Origin: Treponema sp.
Lineage (GTDB): Bacteria; Spirochaetota; Spirochaetia; Treponematales; Treponemataceae
DNA: 64,000 nt
Assembly: GCA_024402635.1 (NCBI GenBank)
Contig: JAKSTJ010000001.1
Location: forward strand, 1-64,000
Direction of reading: 5' to 3'
Shown: positions 25,631 through 35,143 of the stretch, piece by piece
How the letters are laid out: each line of letters begins with the position of its first letter
Numbering within the stretch: position 1 is the stretch's first letter
The notes under the pieces: generated by a model
Told to the model about the DNA's origin: nothing
What the model saw: only the letters and a program-made list of their open reading frames with translations
The model's database searches: none
Made by a program: the position numbers and the translations under genes

Positions 25631-27115
25631 ATGACAAGTAAAAAAACTTCAATTATAAAAATTTCCGCAGTGATTCTGATTTTTCTTTCAATTTTTTTTA
25701 TACGTTTTGGAATGCTTAATAAATCTTCTAATTTTAATGGTTTAGACGGATATTTTTATGGTTTACAGGCTGAATCTTTTGCAAAAACCGGTTTTCTTGA
25801 AAATCCTGATATGGAAACCGGATATTATATATGCGGAATCCTGTCTTATATATTAAATGATTCTATTTTAGGAGTAAAAATCTGGGCTGCCCTGAGTTTT
25901 GCAATTTTCTGTTTATCAGTTTTTTCTCTAGTTTACAGTCTGGTTCAGAAGAATAAGTTCTCTTATGGGCTTACAGCAATGATTTTCAGTTCCGGGCTTT
26001 TCTTTGCTACCGGCTTCAGCATTAATTTTATTAATAATCTTACAGGTCTTATTTTTCTTGTTTTTTATATACAGGTTTTTGTTTCTCTTTATAAATCTAA
26101 AAATCATCTTACGTTAAAAATCATTTTATTGGTTTTACTGTTTGTTCTTTCCTGTATAAGTCATAAAGTCAGTTTCTTATATGCTCTGGCTTTTTCAGTA
26201 ATTTATACTTCATCAAAATTTACAAAATATTTAAAAAATAAAAAGGTTTTGATTGGTTCTCTGATTTTTCTTGTTTTATTTTCAATCGCAGCCATTTATA
26301 TAATAATTAAACAATCTGCCAGATTTGCAAATACTTTCGGACTTCCTTCATTACCTGTTTTTCATAAAGAATTTATTAATGCTTTGGGAGATAAAGGTTT
26401 TTACGGTGCAGTTGAAATTTCAATCATATTTATATTTGCATGGATTTTATTTGTAACAGATATTTTTCTTTCAAAAAAAATAAGCCTTATTTCGGTTTTA
26501 TTAATTATTTTATTTTTTCCTTTCTGGGATTTAGGCACCGATATGGGTTATAGAATGATGATAAATGGAACTATCCTTGGAATCCCATTGATTTTTTATA
26601 ACCTTTCTATTCTTTTTGAAAATAAAAAAACTTTATTTGTAAATATTTCTCTCTATATATTAAGCGGATTATCCTTTATTTCACTTTGTTTTACACCTCT
26701 GGCATATAATCCTGAATTAGATCCTCCTTATGATTATTATAAAACTGTAATTGCACCTGTAGAACTGGATGATGATACTTTATTGATTGCTCATCTGGGA
26801 TTGAATCATGTTTATACTTATTACAAAAATCTTCGTGATTGTATGAACTGGCTTCCAGATTATGAAATTTCTGATGATAAAGTCTGGCGTCTTGCTTTTG
26901 ATGCAGATTACGATAGAATATGTAGTTTTTTCCCTGAAATTAATCCGGAAAATTTACAAAAAGAAATTAAGATTCTTAATAAATCCTATATTCTCATAAA
27001 AGAAACTTTGTGGCAGGAATATTTGAATCGGGAAGAAGAAGATATATCAGAAACTTATAAAAACTGGTTTAATCCTTACGAAGTTAGACCTTCTTATATC
27101 AGAAAACTTAAATAA
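25631..27115 (+). CDS. Polytopic membrane protein, possibly GT-C-like
   Basis: A 494-residue protein with about ten hydrophobic helices and a soluble C-terminal part (about 380-494). After the first helix it has FNGLDGYFYGLQAESFAKTG, which resembles the acidic first-loop motif of GT-C glycosyltransferases such as ArnT/PMT-like enzymes. That is the only functional hint. It starts one base after the vanW stop codon, so the genes are co-transcribed; no separate ribosome-binding site is good. Lipid-linked sugar transfer is inferred, not shown. Confidence 0.6.
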   Translation: MTSKKTSIIKISAVILIFLSIFFIRFGMLNKSSNFNGLDGYFYGLQAESFAKTGFLENPDMETGYYICGILSYILNDSILGVKIWAALSFAIFCLSVFSLVYSLVQKNKFSYGLTAMIFSSGLFFATGFSINFINNLTGLIFLVFYIQVFVSLYKSKNHLTLKIILLVLLFVLSCISHKVSFLYALAFSVIYTSSKFTKYLKNKKVLIGSLIFLVLFSIAAIYIIIKQSARFANTFGLPSLPVFHKEFINALGDKGFYGAVEISIIFIFAWILFVTDIFLSKKISLISVLLIILFFPFWDLGTDMGYRMMINGTILGIPLIFYNLSILFENKKTLFVNISLYILSGLSFISLCFTPLAYNPELDPPYDYYKTVIAPVELDDDTLLIAHLGLNHVYTYYKNLRDCMNWLPDYEISDDKVWRLAFDADYDRICSFFPEINPENLQKEIKILNKSYILIKETLWQEYLNREEEDISETYKNWFNPYEVRPSYIRKLK

Positions 27116-27151
27116 TTTTTTAGTATAGGTCTTTATTTTTTTATTTTTTAG

Positions 27152-27180
27152 TCGTAAAATTACGAGACGATTATTTTTTT
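27152..27180 (+). terminator. Possible terminator after the vanW operon
   Basis: TCGTAA-AA-TTACGA is followed, after GACGATTA, by a run of T. The short loop makes an alternative fold with TCGT/ACGA likely. Weak support. Confidence 0.4.
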
Positions 27181-27230
27181 TTAATACATAGTGTAAAAAA
27201 AATTGTTATCTAAAAGAGGGAGAAATATCT

Positions 27231-27839
27231 ATGAAAAAAATTTTGTCAATTTTAGCAGTTGCATTTGCGTTTACAAGAGCTATTTTTGCTTATGGTGATA
27301 CATTAAGCATTAATTATGATATGCCTTTGTTATTCTGGAATGACAGTTCTTATGAATATGTTCAGCGTAATATAGGTTTTAATGCTGATTATAAAGTAAT
27401 GGGAGATTCTATAGGATTTCAATCTATGGTTGGAATTTCTATGCCATATGAATTGGAAAGAACTACAACAAGTAGTGGTTATGTAAAACAGTATAAATTA
27501 AATTCATCTGAAGATTGGATTGTGTTAAGAACTTTCTTTGGAATTGTTTTTGAACCAGTATATACAGATATGGTTGAATTTTATATTACTCCAGGATTTG
27601 GTGTTGATGTTGAATCGGTTTCTACCAGTTCAACAGAATTAGATAATATAACTTTTGGCGCTGGTATAGATATTTCAACATATGTTGATTTATTTGATGG
27701 TGCCGGCTTTACTGCAGGCTGTTTATTTGAATATCAATTTTTCTCAATAGAAAATAACTTTACAGCTGATACAATAAAGCGTAGAAAAGTAGGTAATTTT
27801 TTATTTGCTCCAAGAGCAGGTATGTCAATAAAACTATAA
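27231..27839 (+). CDS. Small outer-membrane beta-barrel protein
   Basis: A 202-residue protein with a signal peptide (MKKILSILAVAFAFTRAIFAYG). The mature region is made of short amphipathic strands (SLNYDMPLLFW-like, GFNADYKVMG, FYITPGFGVDVES) and ends ..FAPRAGMSIKL, a barrel pattern. It shares the FAP(R/H)xG near-terminal motif with 22957-23625 and is probably a distant paralogue. The ribosome-binding site GGGAG is present. Function unknown. It precedes fusA by 19 nt and may share its transcript. Confidence 0.72.
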   Translation: MKKILSILAVAFAFTRAIFAYGDTLSINYDMPLLFWNDSSYEYVQRNIGFNADYKVMGDSIGFQSMVGISMPYELERTTTSSGYVKQYKLNSSEDWIVLRTFFGIVFEPVYTDMVEFYITPGFGVDVESVSTSSTELDNITFGAGIDISTYVDLFDGAGFTAGCLFEYQFFSIENNFTADTIKRRKVGNFLFAPRAGMSIKL

Positions 27840-27858
27840 ATATTAGGAAGATTTTATT

Positions 27859-29913
27859 ATGTCTCTAGAAAAGATGCGCAATATCGGTATTATGGCTCAT
27901 ATTGATGCCGGTAAAACAACAACAACTGAACGTATTCTTTATTACACAGGAAAAATTCACAAAATTGGTGAAATTGATGATGGTCAGGCTACAATGGACT
28001 GGATGGCTCAGGAACAGGAAAGAGGAATTACAATTTGTTCTGCAGCCACAACAACTTATTGGAAAGATTATCAAATCAATATTATTGATACACCAGGACA
28101 CGTTGATTTTACTGCGGAAGTTGAACGTTCTCTGCGTGTTCTTGATGGAGCAGTTGCCGTTATTTGTTCTGTAGACGGTGTTCAGCCACAGACAGAAACT
28201 GTATGGAAACAGGCCGATGAATTTAATGTACCTCGTATTTGTTTTATGAATAAAATGGATCGTATTGGTGCAGATTTTTTTGGCTCAATGAACGATGTTC
28301 ATGAAAAATTTGGAGTTGATTGTCTTGCACTTCAGATTCCAATTGGTGAAGGTCCAGATTTTGAAGGTGTAATTGATCTTCTTAACATGAAAGAAATTCG
28401 CTGGCATGAAGAAGATGAAGGGGAAACTTTTGATATTACTGATATTGATGGTTCTCGTTTAGATCAGGCAAATGAATGGCGTGAAAAATTAATTGATATG
28501 GTTGCTGGTTCTGATGATGAATTAATGGAAATTTATCTTGAGGGTGGTGATATTTCTGTAGAGCAACTTAAAAAAGCTATCAGAAATGGTACTATCAGCA
28601 GAACTTTTGTACCTTTTGTAATGGGATCTGCCCGCCACAATCAGGGTGTTCAGCCATTAATTGATGCAGTAATCGATTATCTTCCATGTCCAACAGATGT
28701 TCCTGCTGCTAAAGGTCAGAAAATTAAAAAAGATCAGTCTGAAGAAATTGATGTTCCATGTGACGTTTCAAAAATGCCTTTAGGTCTTGTTTTCAAAATT
28801 CAGTATGATAGAGAAATGGGGCCTTTGTGTTATGTTCGAATGTATTCTGGAAAAATTCAGTCTGGAACACAAATTTATAATACAAACAAGAAAAAACGTG
28901 AACGTGTAAATAGAATTTTAAGAATGCATGCAAATAAATCTGAACCTGTAGATTCTGTTTCTGCTGGTGATATTGCTGTATTCATTGGTTTAAAACTTGC
29001 TCAAACTGGTGATTCAATTGGTTCTGAAGCATTTACAGTTCTTCTTGAACAGCCGGTTTTCCCTCAGCCTGTAATTTCAGTTGCTCTTGAACCAGAAAGC
29101 ATGTCAGAAAAAGACAAAATGAATGAAACTTTGGCAATTCTTAGTCGTGAAGATCCAACTTTTACTTCTCACGAGGATGCTGAAACAGGTCAGTTAATTA
29201 TTTCCGGAATGGGTGAACTTCATCTTGATGTTCTTGTTACCCGTATGCGTGATGATTTTGGTGTAAAATGTAATGTTGGTGCACCTCAGGTAACTTACCG
29301 TGAATCAATTTCATCTTCTGCAGAAGCTTCTGAACATTACAGTAGAAATCTTGGCGGTAAAGATAACACTGCTGGCCTTACAATTACTGTTGAACCAAGA
29401 GATAAAGGCGAAGGAACTTCATACGAATGTCTTGTTAAACAAGGTGAAATTCCAGATGAAATTATGGAAGCTATTGAAAACGGTTTCAAATCAGCGTTGA
29501 ATTCTGGTATTAACTATGGTTATCCATGTGCGGATCTTGCTGTTAAAGTTACAAAAATTGATTACGATGAACTTACATCAACAACTTTTGCTTTTGAAGC
29601 ATGTGCATCTCAGGTTTTTGATAAAGCTTGTACTGCTGCCGGTCCAGTTATTCTTGAACCAGTAATGAATGTTGATATTTCATGTCCAAAAGAATTTGTT
29701 GGTCCTGCTTCAAGCCAGCTTAGTCAGCGTGGTGGAAATATTATGGGACAGGATTCAAAAGTTTCTGGCGAAATTATTCACGCCCAGGCTCCAATGGCAA
29801 AAATGTTTGGTTTCAGTACAAACTTACGTTCTGCTACACAGGGTAGAGCCAGTTTCTCAATGGAATTCAGTCACTTTCAGGTAAAGGTTGGTGGATTAAA
29901 CAACGGTTTCTAA
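27859..29913 (+). CDS. fusA: Translation elongation factor G
   Basis: The 684-residue GTPase has the EF-G layout. G1 is HIDAGKTT (14-21), the switch II element is DTPGHVDF, and G4 is NKMD. Domain II-V signatures include [10 protein letters not shown] and the terminal [10 protein letters not shown]. Spirochaetes often carry two EF-G paralogues, one for translocation and one for ribosome recycling; which one this is cannot be decided here. It lies outside an rpsL-rpsG-tuf cluster, consistent with a solitary spirochaetal EF-G. The ribosome-binding site is AGGAAG. A tandem repeat array, not a clear hairpin terminator, follows. Confidence 0.95.
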   Translation: MSLEKMRNIGIMAHIDAGKTTTTERILYYTGKIHKIGEIDDGQATMDWMAQEQERGITICSAATTTYWKDYQINIIDTPGHVDFTAEVERSLRVLDGAVAVICSVDGVQPQTETVWKQADEFNVPRICFMNKMDRIGADFFGSMNDVHEKFGVDCLALQIPIGEGPDFEGVIDLLNMKEIRWHEEDEGETFDITDIDGSRLDQANEWREKLIDMVAGSDDELMEIYLEGGDISVEQLKKAIRNGTISRTFVPFVMGSARHNQGVQPLIDAVIDYLPCPTDVPAAKGQKIKKDQSEEIDVPCDVSKMPLGLVFKIQYDREMGPLCYVRMYSGKIQSGTQIYNTNKKKRERVNRILRMHANKSEPVDSVSAGDIAVFIGLKLAQTGDSIGSEAFTVLLEQPVFPQPVISVALEPESMSEKDKMNETLAILSREDPTFTSHEDAETGQLIISGMGELHLDVLVTRMRDDFGVKCNVGAPQVTYRESISSSAEASEHYSRNLGGKDNTAGLTITVEPRDKGEGTSYECLVKQGEIPDEIMEAIENGFKSALNSGINYGYPCADLAVKVTKIDYDELTSTTFAFEACASQVFDKACTAAGPVILEPVMNVDISCPKEFVGPASSQLSQRGGNIMGQDSKVSGEIIHAQAPMAKMFGFSTNLRSATQGRASFSMEFSHFQVKVGGLNNGF

Positions 29914-29918
29914 TAATT

Positions 29919-30033
29919 GTCATCCAGGTTTGACTTAATCAGTCATCCTGAAACTAACTGATTAGTCATCCTGAAATGAGTAAAGTTGTCATCCTGAAAT
30001 GAGTAAAGTTGTCACCCTGAACTTGTTTCAGGA
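29919..30033 (+). repeat. Five-unit 23-bp tandem array beginning GTCATCC
   Basis: Units begin at 29919, 29942, 29965, 29988 and 30011, exactly 23 bp apart. Units 3 and 4 are identical (GTCATCCTGAAATGAGTAAA, then GTT); the others share GTCAYCC(T)GAA and diverge afterwards. The last unit runs into the palindromic element 30011-30090. The 356-bp spacer after fusA therefore holds this array, the element and the promoter of the next operon. Confidence 0.85.
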
Positions 30034-30090
30034 TCTCACCTGTAATTTGAAATCAATCATAATGAGATGTCCTTACGAATTCGGCATGAC
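30011..30090. repeat. Palindromic intergenic repeat (GTCACCCTGAAC...GGCATGAC type)
   Basis: It opens with GTCACCCTGAACTTG and closes with GGCATGAC. Inside, CCTGAA-cttg-TTTCAGG forms a stem and GATCTCA pairs with TGAGATG. Similar TCATCCTGAACTTGTTTCAGGATCT repeats are widespread in bacterial genomes and likely non-coding. Confidence 0.7.
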
Positions 30091-30167
30091 TAAAATGCTT
30101 ATCTCAAATTTTAAATAAAAATTACAAAATCCCTTTGATTTTTTTTACTAAATTTCTCTTTTTTATT

Positions 30168-30195
30168 TTGTTTTTTGTTTTTTTTATTATAAAAT
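30168..30195 (+). promoter_or_regulatory. Promoter of the YdjI-like operon
   Basis: TTGTTT (30168-30173), a 16-nt spacer and TAAAAT (30190-30195) within a T-rich stretch. A leader of about 68 nt follows, with a small AGGG/CCCT hairpin and an AGAGGA ribosome-binding site. Confidence 0.5.
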
Positions 30196-30269
30196 AAAAC
30201 TAACAGTTTTTTATTAAAATTGTTTTTACAGGGGGAGACCCTAGTTTAATTTATTTATAGAGGACTATT

Positions 30270-31595
30270 ATGGGACTTATTAAAGCTATTACAGGTGCCG
30301 CAGGTGGAGTACTTGCAGACCAGTGGAAGGAATACTTTTATTGTGAAGCAATTCCTGCAGATGTTCTTGTAACAAAAGGTAAGAAAAAGATTACAGGGCG
30401 TTCTAGTAATACTAAAGGTGATGAAAATATTATCACTAATGGTTCTATTATTGCTGTTGCAGATGGTCAGTGTATGATCATTGTTGAACAGGGAAAAGTT
30501 GTAGATGTTTGTGCTGAACCAGGTGAATTTAAATATGATGCTTCTACAGAACCTTCAATTTTTGCAGGTAGTTTTGGTAAAAGCTTAGGTGAAGTATTTA
30601 AGAATATTGGAAAACGTTTCACATTTGGTGGTGAAGCTCCAAAAGATCAGAGAATCTACTACTTTAATACAAAGGAAATTATTGGAAATAAATATGGTAC
30701 ACCAAGTCCAGTACCTTTCCGTGTTGTAGATCAAAGAGCAGGAATTGATATTGATGTTTCTGTAAAATGTTTCGGTGAATACAGCTATAAAATTACAAAT
30801 CCAATTTTATTTTACACAAATGTTTGTGGTAACGTTTCTCAGGATTATACACGAGCTGAAATTGACAGTCAGTTAAAAACTGAATTATTAACAGCGCTTC
30901 AGCCTGCATTTGCAAGAATTTCTGAAATGGGAATTCGTTATTCCGCTGTTCCTGGTCATACTATGGAACTTGCAGAAGCATTAAAAGCTCAGCTTTCTGA
31001 AAAATGGAGCAATTACCGCGGTATTGAAATCCAGAACTTTGGTGTTTCTTCTATCAAGGCAGATGAAGAAGATGAAAAAATGCTTAAAGATCTTCAGAAG
31101 AATGCTGCTTTCGCAAATCCAACTCTTGCAGCTGCAAATCTTGTTGGAGCACAGGCAGAAGCTATGAAGGCTGCGGCAAACAATCAGGGTGGTGCTGCAA
31201 TGGCATTTATGGGAATGAATATGGCTCAAAATGCTGGTGGTATAAATGCTCAGAATTTATTTGCAATGGGACAGCAGCAGGCTCAGCAGAACACTCAGAC
31301 TTCAGCTCCAGCTCAGGCAGCAGCAGGTTCATGGAAATGTTCTTGTGGTGCAACTGTAACAGGAAAATTTTGTACAGAATGTGGTAAACCAAAACCTGCA
31401 GAAGATTTCTGGACATGTTCTTGTGGTGCAAAAAATAAAGGTAAATTCTGTCCTGAATGCGGTGCTAAAAAGCCAGCAGGAATTCCTCAGTATAGATGTG
31501 ACAAATGTGGATGGGAACCTCCAAAGGGTACAAATCCTCCAAAATTCTGTCCTGAATGCGGGGATCCATTTGATGATGGTGACATCGTTCAGTAA
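30270..31595 (+). CDS. YdjI-like SPFH/virion-core protein with three zinc ribbons
   Basis: A 441-residue protein. Residues ~1-300 form an SPFH-type (band-7-like) domain of the YdjI/virion-core class (MGLIKAITGAAGGVLADQWKEY start; YYFNTKEIIGNKYGTPSPVPFRVVD). A Gln/Ala/Met-rich linker (about 285-345) precedes three zinc ribbons (about 346-365, 372-395, 400-435; CSCG..CTECG, CSCG..CPECG, CDKCG..CPECG). In Bacillus, YdjI works with YdjG, YdjH and PspA at stressed membranes. Here it heads an operon with YdjG- and YdjH-like genes and no pspA. Confidence 0.82.
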   Translation: MGLIKAITGAAGGVLADQWKEYFYCEAIPADVLVTKGKKKITGRSSNTKGDENIITNGSIIAVADGQCMIIVEQGKVVDVCAEPGEFKYDASTEPSIFAGSFGKSLGEVFKNIGKRFTFGGEAPKDQRIYYFNTKEIIGNKYGTPSPVPFRVVDQRAGIDIDVSVKCFGEYSYKITNPILFYTNVCGNVSQDYTRAEIDSQLKTELLTALQPAFARISEMGIRYSAVPGHTMELAEALKAQLSEKWSNYRGIEIQNFGVSSIKADEEDEKMLKDLQKNAAFANPTLAAANLVGAQAEAMKAAANNQGGAAMAFMGMNMAQNAGGINAQNLFAMGQQQAQQNTQTSAPAQAAAGSWKCSCGATVTGKFCTECGKPKPAEDFWTCSCGAKNKGKFCPECGAKKPAGIPQYRCDKCGWEPPKGTNPPKFCPECGDPFDDGDIVQ

Positions 31596-31623
31596 TTTAT
31601 AAAAAAGTACAACGGAAAGATAA

Positions 31624-32763
31624 ATGGCTAAAGTTACAAATTATCAATGTCCTGCTTGTACTGGGCCTCTCCACTTTGTGGGGAGTTCCGGCAAACTGGA
31701 ATGTGATTATTGTGGCAGTTCATTTGAAGTTTCAGAAATTGATGCAATTTATAATGAAAAAGTAAAAGAAGCAAAAGACGAAGCTGATAAGGAAGCTGCC
31801 AATGCTGCTGCTGAAGAAGAGCAGGTTGATGAAGATCGTGATGATGTAGAAGTAAAAGTTGAAGGAAAAGAGTGGAATCAGGATGAAATTAAATTATATA
31901 ATTGTTCTTCCTGTGGTGCTGAAATTATCAGTGAACCAAATACTGTAGCAACAAGTTGTCCTTATTGTGGAAACCCAACTGTAATTCCTGGACAATTTAC
32001 TGCAGGTATTATGCCTGAAAAAGTAATTCCTTTTAAATACGATAAAAATGCTGCTATAAATGCTTTAAAAAATCACTATAAAAAGAAGATTTTTTTGCCA
32101 AAGGTATTTTCTACAGAAAATCATATAGAAGAAATAAAAGGTATTTATGTTCCTTTCTGGTTATATGAAGGCGAGATTTTTGCCAGAGTTTCTATGCATG
32201 GTACTCGGGTTCATACACACAGAAGTGGAGATTATGAAGTAATTGAAACAGATCATTATAGAATCAGACGTTCTGGATCAGTTCCTTTTGATATGGTTCC
32301 TGCAGATGGTTCTGAAAAAATGGACGATGCATTAATGGACTCAATAGAACCTTTTGATTATTCAGAATTGAAAGAATTTACAACTTCATATTTACCTGGA
32401 TATTATGCAGAATCTTATGATGTATCTGCTGAACAGAATATGCCAAGACTTAAAAGCAGAATAGAAGCTTCGGCTCTTTCAATTATGCGTGGTGATGTTG
32501 GTTATTATAATTCTCTGGTAGTTACATCCTCAAAATTTAATATAACAAAGTGTACTCCTCATTATGTATTTATGCCTGTATGGCTTTTGAACACAAAGTT
32601 TAACGGCAAGAATTATCAGTTTGCAATGAATGGACAGACTGGAAAACTTGTTGGAAATCTTCCGGTTTCAAAAGGAAAGTTCTTTGGAATGTTATCTGGA
32701 CTTACGGTTGGTTTAACTGCTGTAATTGCTGCAATTTTCTACTTTACAGGATTTGTACTATGA
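31624..32763 (+). CDS. YdjG-like zinc-ribbon membrane protein
   Basis: A 379-residue protein with two zinc ribbons: Cys9/Cys12 with Cys27/Cys30 (CPAC..CDYC), and a second pair about 97-117 (CSSCG..CPYCG), separated by an acidic Glu/Asp/Ala-rich helix. A central beta-rich part (about 125-340) and a single C-terminal transmembrane helix (about 352-375) follow. This is the domain order of B. subtilis YdjG (TFIIB-like zinc ribbon plus membrane anchor). It lies 28 nt after the YdjI-like gene and overlaps the TPM gene by 4 nt, so the three products are probably stoichiometric partners at the membrane. Confidence 0.8.
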   Translation: MAKVTNYQCPACTGPLHFVGSSGKLECDYCGSSFEVSEIDAIYNEKVKEAKDEADKEAANAAAEEEQVDEDRDDVEVKVEGKEWNQDEIKLYNCSSCGAEIISEPNTVATSCPYCGNPTVIPGQFTAGIMPEKVIPFKYDKNAAINALKNHYKKKIFLPKVFSTENHIEEIKGIYVPFWLYEGEIFARVSMHGTRVHTHRSGDYEVIETDHYRIRRSGSVPFDMVPADGSEKMDDALMDSIEPFDYSELKEFTTSYLPGYYAESYDVSAEQNMPRLKSRIEASALSIMRGDVGYYNSLVVTSSKFNITKCTPHYVFMPVWLLNTKFNGKNYQFAMNGQTGKLVGNLPVSKGKFFGMLSGLTVGLTAVIAAIFYFTGFVL

Positions 32764-33587
32764 GAAAGATAAAAACTATATTCCTGACAGTAATTTTTTC
32801 ATTATTATTTGTTCAGGCTTGGGCAGATGTTATTCAGGATAAAACCATTTCTCCAATTCAGGATAATGCTGAAATTTTGACTTCTTCTGAATATGATTCA
32901 CTTTTTCAGATGTCAAATTCCTTAATAAATAATTATTGTTTTGGTTTTTACATTGTAACTGTTGATTCCATGGAAGATTTTGGATATTACTCAATCGAAG
33001 ATTTTAGTGAGTATATTTATAATTATTATGATTTTGGTTATGGCTCAGATCGTGATGGAGTAATGCTTATTTTAAGTATGGAAGACCGGGATTATGATAT
33101 TTGTGCTCATGGTGCAATGGGGCATAGAACTTTTACAGATTATGGTAAAGATAAACTGGCTAAAAATTCATTCCTTCCATATTTCAAAAATGATAATTGG
33201 GCAGAAGGATTTGAAGCTTTTCTTATTAAAGCCGCTGAATATTATGAATATTCTGATGAAGGCGAACCTGTTGATGTAAATTCTTCTCATTCTAGTTCTT
33301 CTATAAGTTTCCAGGAATTTCTTCCATCAATTGGTATAGCATTTTTAATTGCTCTGGTTATTGGTCTTGTTGTTTGTTTTGCAATCCGCAGCACTATGAA
33401 AAGTGTAAAACTTGCAAAAGCAGCAAATGATTATATCGATAAAAAGAGTGTTGGTTTTACAGAAAGATCGGATATGTTTACCCATAGAGATGTTGTCCGT
33501 CATAAGATTGAAAAACCTTCAAATCATAGTTCTGGTGGAACTAGTATTTCCAGTGGTGGATTTTCTCATTCTAGTGGAAAATTTTAA
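32760..33587 (+). CDS. TPM domain membrane protein (YdjH-like)
   Basis: A 275-residue protein with a signal peptide (about 1-22), a TPM domain (about 28-165; IQDNAEILTSSEYDSL, FGFYIVTVDSM, GYGSDRDGVMLILSMEDRDYDI), a transmembrane helix (about 188-208), and a cytoplasmic tail that ends in a Gly/Ser/His-rich segment (SSGGFSHSSGKF). The GxGSDRDGVMLIL motif is typical of TPM proteins such as YgcG and YdjH. Its start overlaps the preceding gene by ATGA. Within the operon it should be the extracytoplasmic sensor or scaffold. Confidence 0.85.
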   Translation: MRKIKTIFLTVIFSLLFVQAWADVIQDKTISPIQDNAEILTSSEYDSLFQMSNSLINNYCFGFYIVTVDSMEDFGYYSIEDFSEYIYNYYDFGYGSDRDGVMLILSMEDRDYDICAHGAMGHRTFTDYGKDKLAKNSFLPYFKNDNWAEGFEAFLIKAAEYYEYSDEGEPVDVNSSHSSSSISFQEFLPSIGIAFLIALVIGLVVCFAIRSTMKSVKLAKAANDYIDKKSVGFTERSDMFTHRDVVRHKIEKPSNHSSGGTSISSGGFSHSSGKF

Positions 33588-33594
33588 AAAAATG

Positions 33595-33635
33595 AATATA
33601 TAGGTATTGACATTTTTTTTCGAAACCTATATATT
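33595..33635. promoter_or_regulatory. Inverted repeat enclosing the tRNA-Leu promoter
   Basis: A perfect 11-bp inverted repeat, AATATATAGGT (33595-33605) and ACCTATATATT (33625-33635), surrounds the -35 and overlaps the -10 box of the tRNA promoter. It directly follows the YdjH-like gene, so it may also weakly terminate that operon, although no T run follows. Confidence 0.6.
33607..33635 (+). promoter_or_regulatory. Promoter of tRNA-Leu
   Basis: Consensus TTGACA (33607-33612), a 17-nt spacer and TATATT (33630-33635), 14 nt before the mature tRNA 5' end. Confidence 0.85.
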
Positions 33636-33649
33636 TATTTATACATTCC

Positions 33650-33731
<82 letters not shown>

Positions 33732-33735
33732 CGAA

Positions 33736-33768
33736 AGAGATTGTCAATTTTGACAGTCTCTTTTTTTT
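33736..33768 (+). terminator. Terminator of tRNA-Leu
   Basis: The stem AGAGATTGTCA / TGACAGTCTCT with loop ATTT is followed by eight T. Confidence 0.92.
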
Positions 33769-33793
33769 ATTTAAAATTATTTAAGAGGTTTAT

Positions 33794-34537
33794 ATGCTTG
33801 CTGTATTTGTAAATTGTGGTGCAATTATTTTGGGTTCTATAATTGGATTATTATTTTCAAAGAAATTTACAGAAGAACTTTCTGAAATGATTCAAACTGC
33901 TGCAGGAGTAATTACCCTGGTTTTGGGAATTCAAATGGCATTTAAATATGACAATATTGTATATATGGCTTTGTCCTTAATAATTGGTGGAGTTTTAGGC
34001 TATATTATGAATATTGACGGCGGAATATTAAAACTTGGAAATTGGTTAGAAAAAGTTTTTTACAAAAAGAACAATCTTTCTGAAAATAGTTCCGCTTCTG
34101 TTTCTGTAAAAAATAATAAAAACTTTGCATATGCATTCTTAAATTCTTCTGTTTTATTTTGTGTTGGAGCAATGGCAATTGTTGGTTCATTTAAAGCTGG
34201 TGTTGAAAAAGATTATACAATTATTTTTACAAAATCAATTTTAGATGGTTTTATGGCTATTTCTTTTGCAGCTGCAATGGGAGTTGGAACTGCATTTTCG
34301 GCCTTAATGATATTGATTTATCAGGGGGCATTAACATTACTGTCAGGTTTTATTCAGCCATTTGTAAGTGAATTATTAATAAATGAAGTGAGTGCCTGTG
34401 GCGGCGCAATAATTATTATGATTGGAATTAATCTTCTTGGATTTAAGAAAATTAAAACTGCAAACTTTTTACCTGCTTTAATTATTGAAATACTTTTTGT
34501 TGAACTGGTTCCAGTTATTATTAGTTTATTTAAATAA
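33794..34537 (+). CDS. DUF554 family membrane protein
   Basis: A 247-residue protein with about seven transmembrane helices. The opening (VNCGAIILGSIIGLLFSKKF), GVITLVLGIQMAF and FLNSSVLFCVGAMAIVGSFKAG are typical of DUF554 (YqgA/YdfK-like), a conserved family of unknown, possibly transport, function. The ribosome-binding site AAGAGG is good. It converges on the response regulator gene with no bases between the two stop codons. Confidence 0.88.
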   Translation: MLAVFVNCGAIILGSIIGLLFSKKFTEELSEMIQTAAGVITLVLGIQMAFKYDNIVYMALSLIIGGVLGYIMNIDGGILKLGNWLEKVFYKKNNLSENSSASVSVKNNKNFAYAFLNSSVLFCVGAMAIVGSFKAGVEKDYTIIFTKSILDGFMAISFAAAMGVGTAFSALMILIYQGALTLLSGFIQPFVSELLINEVSACGGAIIIMIGINLLGFKKIKTANFLPALIIEILFVELVPVIISLFK

Positions 34538-35143
34538 TTATAAATATTTTTCAAGAAGTTCTTTTCTGTTTGTGGTTTGAGTTTTGTCGTATATTAGAGA
34601 ACAATAGGTTTCAACGGAATGTTTTGTCATTTCTAATTCCTGTGCTATTTGCTGATTACTTTTATCTTTTAGAATTTCCTGTAAAATTAGCAATTCTTTA
34701 TTTGTTAGGAATGGAATTATTTCAGAAAGTTTATTTTGTGAAGGTTTCAGTCTTTCATCATAATAATTATTTCCTGCAAGAACTTTTTGAATACAGTCAA
34801 TAAATTCGCTTACTGAAGAGGCTTTAGAAATATAACCATGAGCACCAATCTTCTTAGCTTCCAGTAAAAAACCACTTTCTTCATGCATTGAATAAAGTAT
34901 TATTTTTATATTTTTGTATAGAGAAAGAATTGTTTTTGCCAAATCAAATCCGTTTTCTTTTCCAAGATTTATATCAATAATGATAACGTCAGTATTATTT
35001 GTTTTAAGAAAATCCAAAACTGACTGGGAAGTGGAAAATGTATTTAAAACTTTCCAGTTTGTATTTTCTTCAATATATGATTTTATTCCATATAACATCA
35101 TCTGATGATCATCTACAATATTCCTTCTGATATTTCTGTTCAA
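34538..35143 (-). CDS. Orphan NarL/FixJ-type response regulator, N terminus possibly truncated
   Basis: A 201-residue receiver plus LuxR-type HTH protein. The phosphoacceptor is Asp57 (VIIIDINLG), with the VDDH acid pair at the start and a conserved Lys in YISKASSV. The HTH (about 140-200; LTNKELLILQEILKDKSNQQIAQEL) is intact. The N terminus is odd: the frame has no ATG, the best start is TTG at 35143 without a ribosome-binding site, and the first beta strand (NRNIRRNIVDDH) is atypical. No histidine kinase is adjacent. Another short frame overlaps its 5' end on the opposite strand, which could mark a rearrangement junction. Confidence 0.75.
   Translation of the reverse strand: MNRNIRRNIVDDHQMMLYGIKSYIEENTNWKVLNTFSTSQSVLDFLKTNNTDVIIIDINLGKENGFDLAKTILSLYKNIKIILYSMHEESGFLLEAKKIGAHGYISKASSVSEFIDCIQKVLAGNNYYDERLKPSQNKLSEIIPFLTNKELLILQEILKDKSNQQIAQELEMTKHSVETYCSLIYDKTQTTNRKELLEKYL

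Noticed and set aside
29919-30033. A CRISPR array
   Set aside because: The units are 23 bp in total with no repeat-plus-unique-spacer layout, and no cas gene is present; it is a plain tandem array.
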